Below are positions 56,465 to 64,000 of a stretch of DNA of 64,000 bases, one piece after another; the first letter of the stretch is position 1; each line of letters begins with the position of its first letter. The notes under the pieces were generated by a model. It saw only the letters and a list, made by a program, of their open reading frames with translations. It made no database searches and was not told where the DNA came from. Source of the DNA: Malania oleifera (Eukaryota > Streptophyta > Magnoliopsida > Santalales > Ximeniaceae); the NCBI RefSeq assembly GCF_029873635.1, contig NC_080428.1, positions 69,001,601-69,065,600 of the forward strand, given 5' to 3'. The position numbers were made by a program, and so were the translations under genes.

Positions 56465-57480
56465 GAATGCTATAGATGAAGAGATTAGTGCTAATTACAT
56501 GTGTTATTCTACTGCAAAGGAACTGTGGGACAATGTGAGTCATGTACTCTGACCTTGGGAATTACTCTCAGATTTATGAACTGCAACAGAAGATCAGCAA
56601 TACTTATCAAGGAGACGGCAGTGTAACAAGGTATTTCAATGTTCTTAAGGGCCTATGACAAGATCTGGATTTATTCAATGATTATAAATGGAAAAATCCT
56701 GTTGATTGCAATCACAATAAGAAGATGGTGGAGAATGCAAGAATTTTTAAATTCTTGGCTGGACTTAATGATTAGTTTGATGAAGTAAGGGGAAGAATCA
56801 TAGGGAGACAGCTCCTACCGCCACTCGGGGAAGTATTTTCTAAAGTACGACGAGAAGATTGTCGAAGGAGTGTGATGATGAAGAAAAAGGAGGATGAGAT
56901 TGTGGAAAATTATGCTCTACATGCTGCCAATTATCCTGCTCCTCATGCTGTTGGTAACACAGATTTGGCTACTGCCAATATTTCTACATAGCATCCTTAC
57001 TCTAATCAAAGGAGGTTGGAAGGTAAGCCTCGAGTATGGTGTGACTATTGCAATAAGCCACGCCACACTGGAGAAAATTGCTGGAAACTCCATGGAAAGC
57101 CAGCAAACTGGAAGCGCAACAAATTTGCACCCTCTGGCAGCAATCATGCAGTCCCTAAAGCCAATGAAGCTAATTTCCTAAGTGCTGAACAGGTGTATCA
57201 TCTTCTTCAACTGCTGAAATCTACTTCTGCCTCTAGTCTTCCTACTGGTTCATTGGCCCAAACAGGTGATAACTCTAGTGCCTACCCTTGTTGCTTAAAC
57301 CTTGCACCATGGATTATTGATTCTAGTGCGTCTTATCACATGACCAATACCTCAAAATTGTTTCAATCTTATTCTCCTTGTTCTAGTAATAAAAAGTTAG
57401 AATTACAGATAGAAGTTTTTCATCCATTGTTGGAATAGGTTTTGTCCAAATCTCTGAAAAAATAGAGCTCAAATATGTCC
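56465..57480 (+). pseudogene. J gag C-terminal part and protease
   Basis: Continues gag after I: DEEISANYMCYSTAKELWDN, FDEVRGRIIGRQLLPPLGEV and VRREDCRRSVMMKKKEDEIV in partly broken frames. Frame 57016-57438 holds the knuckle WCDYCNKPRHTGENCWKLHG and the protease site WIIDSSASYHMTN, where D-S-S replaces the usual D-S/T-G. Confidence 0.88.
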
Positions 57481-57659
57481 TTCACGTCCCTAAACTTGCT
57501 TGTAACTTGTTGTCTGTTAGTAAACTCTCGCGGGATTCTAATTGTTGTGTCATTTTCTTTGATTCCCATTGTGAATTTCAGGACCAACTCTCGGGGAGGA
57601 TGATTGGCAGTGCTAGGATGATTGATGGACTCTAATACTTCGATGAGACTTTATTCAAC

Positions 57660-58586
57660 AATAAACAAGCTCAGGGTTTGAGTAGTAGTACTAGTTCTGT
57701 TTCTGTACGTGAACAAATAATGCTTTGGCATCTTAGACTAGGACATCCTAGTTTTCTTTATTTAAGACATTTGTTTCCTAGCTTATTTAAAAAACTAGAT
57801 TTCAATTCTCTTCATTGTGATGTTTGCCACATATCCAAAAGTCATTGAAGCACCTATCAATCAAAAGTTTATCATTCTTCCAAGCCTTTTTATTTAATTC
57901 ATAGTGATGTTTGGGGTTCCTAAAAAATCACTACTACTTCTTGTAAGAAATGGATTGTTACGTTTATTGATGATCATACACGTTTGTGTTGGGTCTACTT
58001 ATTGAGTGACAAATCAGAGGTTGAAATTTTTTTTCAGGATTTTTATAATATGGTTGAAACCCAGTTCCAAACGAAAATCAGTATCCTTAGAACTGATAAT
58101 GGTACTAAATATTTTAACAAATGTTTAGGAACGTTTCCTTCAACAAAGGGTATTCAACATCAATCTACTTGTTGTGACACCCCACAACAAAATGGTATTG
58201 CTGAGAGAAAAAATCGCCATTTGTTAAAGGTTGCACTGGCACTAATGTTTTCAATGCAAGTTCCTAAATATCTATGGGGTGATGCTATTTTAACTGCATG
58301 TTATCTCATTAATAGGATGCCTACTCGCGTGCTAAAATACATCACTCCCTTAGATTGCCTAAAAAAATTGTTTCCTACATGTTGGATGACATCAGACCTG
58401 CCCTTAAAAGTGTTTGGATGCATTGTTTTTGTTCATATACCTATCAATTTTCGATCCAAGCTTGATCCTAGGGTAGAAAAATGTGTTTTCCTTGGATATG
58501 CTCCTAATAAAAAAGGGTACAAATGTTTTAACCCTCTGACTAGAAAAATTCATATCAGTATGGATGTTGTTTTTATTGAAAACTAG
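57660..58586 (+). pseudogene. J integrase
   Basis: GAG-pre-integrase/zinc finger with LRLGHPSFLYLRHL and CDVCHISKSH (stop after it), then HSDVWGS, a stop, FIDDHTRLCWVYLL, LRTDNGTKYFNKCL, PQQNGIAERKNRHLLKVALA and KVFGCIVFVHIP. 57984-58586 is one open frame of 200 codons. The D-D-E residues of the core are recognisable (HSD, TDNG, and E of AERKN). Confidence 0.9.
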
Positions 58587-58839
58587 CCTTTTTTTGGCCA
58601 TTACTATCTTCAGGGGGAGAAAAATGAAACTGAAGATGAGTTCTGGCAAACCTCTAAGCCTTTTCCAAATGTTTTCGTTGACATTGACATCCACTCTTTA
58701 AAGGGTCAGGAAATCGATACTTTAACTGGCGAAAATAATGGAAATCCTAGTATACCTATACAAGACATACCTGATTCACAAACAGGGGGAGAAGTACTAT
58801 CAAATATTCCCTCATCTAAGCTTTGTGTTTATATGAGAA

Positions 58840-60589
58840 GAAGAAATCATTAGAATAATAAAGCTCTTTCTTCAAATCCAGAGTGAGGCCAATCATCATC
58901 ACCTACACAAGTTGGTCCTCCTTCACATACTCTAGGTACTGTTTCTTCTCCAAATCCTTGTTTTGATAATTCTTTTGATCTTGACCTGCCCATTGCCCTT
59001 AGGAAAGGAGTTAGAACTTATACCACACATCTTATTTCCAACCATTTATCCTATCATAGACTCTCCGATTCTTATAAGACCTTTACGTCTTTGTTTATTC
59101 CAAGAACCATTCAGGAAGCACTAGATCACCTGGAATGGAGATTGGCTGTTCAAGAAGAGATGGATGCACTAATTGCTTACGACACTTGGGAAATTGGTGA
59201 CCTACCGGAGGGGAAGAAGACGAAGACTGTTGGCTGTAAATGGGTATTTACAGTAAAATTCAAGGCTGATGGGAGTATAGAAAGGTACAAAGCAAGACTT
59301 GTGGCGAAGGGGTTCACTCAAACATATGGAATTGACTACCAAGAAACATTTGCTCCTGTAGCCAAGATGAACTCAATCTGCGTGTTGCTCTCTCTAGCAG
59401 CTCACTCTAATTGGTCCTTATATCAACTAGATTTGAAGAATGCCTTCTTAAATGGAGACTTAGAGGAGGAAGTCTTTATGGATTACTGCTAGGATTTGAA
59501 GGGAAAGGTGGCAAAGGCAAGGTGTGCAGATTGAGGAAATCATTGTATGGACTCAAACAATCTCCTAGAGCTTGGTTTGAACGCTTTGGGGGGGTAGTAA
59601 AGAGTCATGACTACAGCCAAGGTCAAGTCGATCATACTATGTTCTATAGACACATGAGTGAAGGTAAAATGGCTATCCTTAATGTCTATTTAGATGATAT
59701 AATTCTGGCAGGTGATGATAGCAATGAGCCAATGAGGTTAAAGAAGATCATTGCTCAGGAATTTGAGATCAAAGACTTAGGCAACTTGAAGTATTTTCTT
59801 GGTGTGGAATTTGCAAGGTCAAAGAAAGGAATTTTTGTTTCCCAACGCAAGTATGTGCTTGATTTACGTGGAGAAATAGGTCTGCTAGGATGCAAAGCAG
59901 CAGAAACACCTATAGAGCTTAACATAAAACTCCAACCAGCTAAGGCTAAAGAAGTGATCAACAGAGAGCAATACCAAAGATTGGTAGGGAAACTCCTTTA
60001 TCTCTCTTATACACTTCCTGACATAGCCTTTGCAACAAGCGTGGTAAGCCAATTTATGCACTCACCAGGACCCGAGCATTTTGATTCTGTGTACAGGATT
60101 CTAAGGTATCTAAAAGGGACTCCAGGTAAAGGTTTATTATTTGGAGGACATGGGAATTTACAGGTTGAAGTATACATTGATGCAGATTGGGTTGGAAGTA
60201 TCACCGACAGAAGATCAACTTCTGGCTATTGCACCTTTGTTGGAGGAAACCTAGTAACATGGCACAGCAAGAAACAAAATATGGTGGCAAGGAGTAGTGC
60301 AAAGACAGAATTTAGGGCTGTTGCTCATGGAATTTGTGAAGCACTATGGATCAAAAGGTTGTTGGAAGAATTAAAGATTATTGATTCACTACCAATAAAA
60401 CTGTATTGTGACAATAAAGCTGCAATAGATATCGCTCACAATCTAGTTCTTCATGATAGAACTAAACATGTGGAGGTAGACAAGCATTTTATCAAGGAGA
60501 AAATAGATGAGGGAGTAATCTGTCTGCCATATATCTCTACAACTGAGCAAGTAGCAGATATACTGACAAAGAGACTGCCGAAGAAATAG
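58840..60589 (+). pseudogene. J reverse transcriptase and RNase H
   Basis: Frame 59091-59492 gives [40 protein letters not shown] and [20 protein letters not shown], the RT fingers. One frameshift near 59480 leads to frame 59411-60589 with RLRKSLYGLKQSPRAWFERF, the catalytic VYLDDIILAGDD, YLSYTLPDIAFATSVVSQF, RNase H with YIDADWVGSITDRRSTSGYC and KHVEVDKHFIKEKI, ending VADILTKRLPKK. The frame is otherwise intact over 1.1 kb. Confidence 0.94.
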
Positions 60590-60640
60590 TTTGAAAACTT
60601 CATTAGCAAGTTGGCCATGGAAGATATCTTCAAGCTAGCT

Positions 60641-60650
60641 TGAGGGGGAG
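60641..60650 (+). promoter_or_regulatory. Polypurine tract of element J
   Basis: TGAGGGGGAG directly before the 3' LTR. Confidence 0.88.
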
Positions 60651-60881
60651 TGTTGGAAAGTTTCAAATCTGTTTAGTCAACTTTCCTATTTTTCTAAGAG
60701 AATCTTGGCTGTAAATGTGTGAATATCCTAGAATATTTAGTTTCCTTAGAAGTTATCATCTTTGGTTCTTTCCTTCTTGGTTATTTCCTTCTATTCTTCT
60801 GCTGTACATCTATTTATACAGACCTGTACCTATTTTACGATTAATGAGAATTATTTCCACAAGAAGCTATCTCATTCTAGA
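60651..60881 (+). repeat. 3' LTR of element J
   Basis: 231 bp, about 95 percent identical to 51682-51912 by hand count. Confidence 0.93.
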
Positions 60882-60896
60882 TCTATCCTACTAACA

Positions 60897-60909
60897 TCCC
60901 CCCTCAAAT
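60897..60909 (-). promoter_or_regulatory. Polypurine tract of element K
   Basis: The minus strand reads TTTGAGGGGGGA directly before the LTR start TGTTAG. Confidence 0.85.
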
Positions 60910-61455
60910 TGATGCTGGTCGATCAAGAAGCATCAATTTGCCAATAAGAAACTGATGATGTAGTCATGTCATAGCTTTGGTGAAGACGTTTGCTATCTGA
61001 AGGTCGCTTGAGACATGTGGAAGAGAGATAACCAGAGTATCGACAGCTTCTTAAATAGAATGGCAGTCCACCTCGATATGTTTGGTATGCTCGTGATAGA
61101 TGGAATTTGTAGCGATCTGAATAGCACTCGTATTATCAGCATGAAGAGGAGTGGGAGTAGACTGAGGAAAACTTATTTCAACAAGTAAGCCATCGAGCCA
61201 CACAATCTTCGAGTAGGCTGCTGACATGGCATGGTACTCTAACTCAGTCGAAGATTTGGAAACACGATCATGTTTCTTTCTCTTCCAAGAGATAAGGGAA
61301 TCACCAAGAAACATACACCACCCGGTGACAGATCGGCGAGTATCAGAACATCTTGCCTAGTTAGCATCACTAAAAGCCACAAGGTGAAGAGGAGTACCAG
61401 TAGAGAAGAACAAGCCACGGTGAGAGGAACCCCAGAGATATCGAATAATTCAGCG
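60910..61455 (-). pseudogene. K RNase H
   Basis: Minus strand: YLWGSSHRGLFFSTGTPLHL, FSDANWARCSDTRRSVTGWC, then 61051-61314 open with MFLGDSLISWKRKKHDRVSK, LHADNTSAIQIATN and HEHTKHIEVDCHSI. A stop splits the C-terminal part, which ends with the ANVFTKAMT block. Confidence 0.9.
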
Positions 61456-62440
61456 AATCGCTACAAAGTGAGGAAGAATAGAAAACGCAGGAGATGACGT
61501 AAGAGAACTAGGAAAGAAACATTGTTGCTCAAAGAAAACGACATTACGAGATATATGAAATTTATTGGAGGAAGCATGATAGCACACAAATCCTTTTTGA
61601 GATTAGTTATATCCCATAAAGGCAAATTTCATAGATTGCGTCGAGAGTTTGTGACGTTGATGCGGAGGTAGATGCACAAAACAGACACAACCAAAAGTGT
61701 GTTAGTCAAGAAAGCTAGGGTGTTGTTTATGCAGATGATATTATGGAGAGTCAAAATTTAGCACTTTAGAAGACAACCTATTAATCAAATATACTGCTGT
61801 AGCTAAAGCTTCAACCCAAAATTTAGGAGGAACAAAAGATGTAAGTAACAAGGTCCTAGCAACATCTAACAAATCTTGATTTTTGCGCTCAACCACGCCA
61901 TTTTGTTGAGGCGTACAAGGACACGAGCAGTGAGAAAAATTCCTTTGTGACGAAGAAACTCAAGAAATTCATGAGACATATATTCTCCACTAGAATCAGA
62001 TCGTAAAGTCTTAATGCTAGTGGTAAATTGATTCCCAACATATGCTAGAAACGATTTGAAAACAGCAAAGACTTCAGACTTGTAGCACAAAAAATATACC
62101 CAAGTTCACCGACTATAGTCATCTATGAATGTCACAAAATATTATAATGAGCATGAGAAATGACATGAGTAATGCCCCATACATCACTATGAACTAGGTC
62201 AAAGCAATACATGAGTAATGCCCCATACATCACTATGAACTAGGTCAAAGCAATTCTTTGCCCTACTCCCGGAAGAAGGGAAGGGAAGAATCTTACTTTT
62301 TCCAATTTTACACATAGAACAATCAAAAGACAGCATGAGGCAAAGAGGAATATTTTTTTTTCCCCAACAAACCATAATTCGGCAAATGAGATAAAACAAC
62401 ATTGTTTGGATGACCTAAACATTTGTGCCATACTTCACAA
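61456..62440 (-). pseudogene. K integrase, joined directly to RNase H
   Basis: GAG-pre-integrase and zinc-finger text at 62199-62431 (FDLVHSDVWGITHVLL), core in 61866-62090 (FTTSIKTLRSDSSGEYMSHE) and C-terminal copia blocks (YLINRLSSKVL, TFGCVCFVHLPPHQRHKL, KGFVCYHASSNKFHIS). The text ends at about 61470 and RNase H follows with no RT in between. Contains a 46-bp tandem duplication at 62163-62254 that shifts the frame. Confidence 0.88.
62163..62254. repeat. 46-bp tandem duplication in K integrase
   Basis: Two identical copies starting ACATGAGTAATGCCCC at 62163 and 62209. Confidence 0.93.
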
Positions 62441-62790
62441 TTATTGGAAACAGTAGTACAAGCCAAAATGATACTAGGAATGGAAATAGTCTCCCAACTT
62501 TAGGCCCCTTCGCTATTGTCCTCCCTGACACTGGATCCTGCACGTGACAACCATCACGAGAAAACTGAATCATTCACTAATTGTCCAACTGAGATAAGAC
62601 TCGTAGAAAGCCCAGGTGATACAAAAATATTAGTAAGTGATGGTGTGATATCACCAACCCCAATAATCGGTAAAAGATGGCCATTAGCTACTTGAATATT
62701 AGCAGAACCAGTGTACTTATGAACATTGCTAAGCATATCAGGAGAATTGGTCATGTGATTGGATGCAGCGGAATCAACAAGCCAAGATTG
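62441..62790 (-). pseudogene. K protease region
   Basis: Minus strand carries SWLVDSAASNHMTNSPDML (active site D-S-A in place of D-S-G), then YTGSANIQVANGHLLPI and LISVGQLVNDS. Confidence 0.83.
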
Positions 62791-62796
62791 AGAGGG

Positions 62797-63771
62797 TTAT
62801 GTACCCTTTCCTTGCAGCCCTAAAGTGGAAAATGCCGATACAATTATTTGCTGCACCATTTTTGGTTTAAGGGCAGGAGTAGCAGCAGTGAAAGGTGACA
62901 CTAGAGCGAGATTTTGAGTGCTGGTTACCCCATCCGAAGTGTGGCCAGTAGCAGTAGCATGATAAGCATTCATGGGTCGGTTTTGAGGATGTGTTAGGCA
63001 TTCTTTGATTATGTGCCCCTTCTGTTTATAGTAGCTGCAGAACTTTTTAGCACAATGGGCAGCAATATGCCCATAATCTTTGCAACTGTAGCACTGAACC
63101 GTACGCATGTCTTGACCCCTCCCCTTGTCTTGAACAACATATGCGACAACGTTCTCTTGCGGAAGCGAAGATTGAGTAAGAAGACGTTCCTCTCGAAGAA
63201 GTGCTCCAAAACACACGTCAAGAGATGGCGAAGTGTGCATCAGATTGGAGCGAATAAACTCGAATTCTGGCCTTAGTTTCATTAAAAACTGATCTCTTTT
63301 GCTAGCTTCATGGAATGCTTGAATAGCAGAGAGAGACTTGGCTGACACGTTGGCATACACAATGTCGGAAAACTCAGCCCAAAGATTCTAAAAACTTCAG
63401 AAATATTCCTGAACAGAGAGTGTGCCTTGGGAATAGGCAGCAAGATTAGTTTCCAACTGAAATTGCCGGGTGGAATGATCTTGATAATAGACCTTTTTCA
63501 AGTACTCCCACATCGATTTAGCCATCTTGTAAGGCCTTAAATTGAGTATAAGCAGTGGATCAACAGACCCAAGAATCCAAGTCTTCACGCGAGCATCTTT
63601 TACTTTCCATTGAACCAACTTCGTAGGATCGGTAGGTGCTAGATCATTCCCATCAACATGACCCCACAACTCCTTTCCCATGACAAAAAGTTGTAACTGA
63701 AAATCCCAGGCAGCATAATTCTTCCCTGTAAACCGAGTTTGAAAGACTTCTGAGTTGGAGTTGTTAGCCAT
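62797..63771 (-). pseudogene. K gag
   Basis: ATG at 63771 opens MANNSNSEVFQTRFTGKNYA; frame 63397-63825 has WKVKDARVKTWILGSVDPL and YQDHSTRQFQLETNLAAYSQ. One stop near 63397, then 62797-63360 continues with FHEASKRDQFLMKLRPEFEF and two knuckles, CYSCKDYGHIAAHC and CSYYKQKGHIIKEC (second Cys changed to Tyr). Upstream codons to 63825 are open but probably leader. Confidence 0.9.
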
Positions 63772-63890
63772 AACTAGAATCTCTTGAAATTCACCAAAAA
63801 ACTGCAAACCAGAACCTGCACCCAAGAAACTAGAAAACCAGAGCCTAGAACCACGAAAATTGGACCAAAGACAAGGTTGATTTAGAGAGT

Positions 63891-63903
63891 GGCTCTGATA
63901 CCA
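63891..63903 (-). promoter_or_regulatory. Primer-binding site of element K
   Basis: The minus strand reads TGGTATCAGAGCC, perfect, directly next to the LTR. Confidence 0.92.
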
Positions 63904-64000
63904 TGTCAGATTTGCTCGATGACCCTCAATCGAGTGGTCCTTTTCTTATATAGAAGTCATTTTCCCTAATTACAATATATCCCTTAATTACAATATCTCC
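63904..64000 (-). repeat. 5' LTR of element K, cut by the right edge
   Basis: 97 bp visible, starting TGTCAGATTTGCTCG, near-identical to 51355-51450. Confidence 0.9.

Larger units (their letters stand above)
51682..60881 (+). mobile_element. Element J: plus-strand Ty1/copia (split by I)
   Basis: LTRs 51682-51912 and 60651-60881 (231 bp each; about 12 differences by eye) with a perfect TSD TCTAT (51677-51681 and 60882-60886) in the 3' LTR of K. Primer site TGGTATTAGAGAT follows the left LTR directly and the polypurine tract TGAGGGGGAG precedes the right one. Order gag, protease, integrase, RT, RNase H is that of Ty1/copia. Without I it is about 5.0 kb, a full-length size. Several stops and frameshifts, but the RT-RNase H part is one long open frame, so it is younger than most elements here. 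Confidence 0.94.
51355..64000 (-). mobile_element. Element K: minus-strand Ty1/copia, runs off the right edge
   Basis: Left LTR at 51355-51681, resuming after J at 60887-60896; right LTR begins at 63904. Between them on the minus strand: gag with two zinc knuckles, protease, integrase, then RNase H. RT is deleted. A primer site is next to the right LTR and a polypurine tract next to the left one. TSD left candidate CCCAG; the right one is outside the window. K split the LTR of H and was itself split by J. Confidence 0.88.

Overview
This is a nuclear plant DNA window, most likely from a flowering plant with a TE-rich genome. The AT-rich background, a spliced cyclophilin gene of plant type, Ty3/gypsy chromoviruses and Ty1/copia elements with tRNA-Met primer sites, and dinucleotide/trinucleotide microsatellites all point that way. 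No bacterial-style genes, rRNA, tRNA or CRISPR arrays were seen. Only one host gene is supported: the first three exons of a CYP23-type cyclophilin (28772-30612, + strand). Nearly everything else is transposable elements, many nested inside each other, and I could read the target-site duplications (TSDs) of most of them.

Layout. 1-1000: minus-strand fragment with a tRNA-Met primer site, a decayed small ORF and an ORF running off the left edge; either an endogenous pararetrovirus (caulimovirid-like) or the 5' end of an LTR element. 1000-5552: gene-free AT-rich DNA with microsatellites. 5553-27374: element X, a minus-strand LTR element with 2.1-kb LTRs and only about 0.57 kb inside, TSD AGTGG. 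Its 5' LTR is split by element Y (8759-25823), a degenerate minus-strand Tekay/Del-like chromovirus with 2.65-kb LTRs, TSD TTATG/TTATA. The gag region of Y holds solo LTR A (15456-17853) and solo LTR B (18020-22277); solo LTR C (20281-22265) sits 7 bp from the end of B.

28772-30612: CYP23 exons 1-3. Intron 3 then runs into another nested complex. 31.05-46.86 kb: element G, a decayed plus-strand Ty3/gypsy element. It is interrupted by a TIR element T (33790-41580, 7-bp TSD) packed with retroelement fragments and a 99-bp palindromic tandem array, by a small LTR-like insertion Q (42673-43068), and by a 2-kb solo LTR P (43948-45939). 46.86 kb to beyond the right end: minus-strand chromovirus H, whose 5' LTR is split by minus-strand copia K, whose 3' LTR is split by plus-strand copia J (51682-60881), whose gag is split by chromovirus I (52285-56459). 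I belongs to the same family as H, so one family was active both before and after two other insertions.

The most interesting signal is a shared promoter design in the solo LTRs. A, B and C carry about eight copies of a GTCGAC-centred palindrome at nearly the same spacing (about 21, 25, 21, 45, 20, 25, 21 bp in A and B), ending just upstream of a TATA box and in A and B a CACGTG G-box, although the DNA between motifs differs. P has a GGTCGACC version spaced near 21, 32 and 42 bp, close to whole helical turns. Y has a related palindrome cluster in the same part of its LTR. Other points of note: a pol-LTR-gag junction (one LTR flanked by PPT on one side and PBS on the other), repeated loss of RT domains in I and K, and possible breakage of CYP23 by more than 33 kb of insertions.
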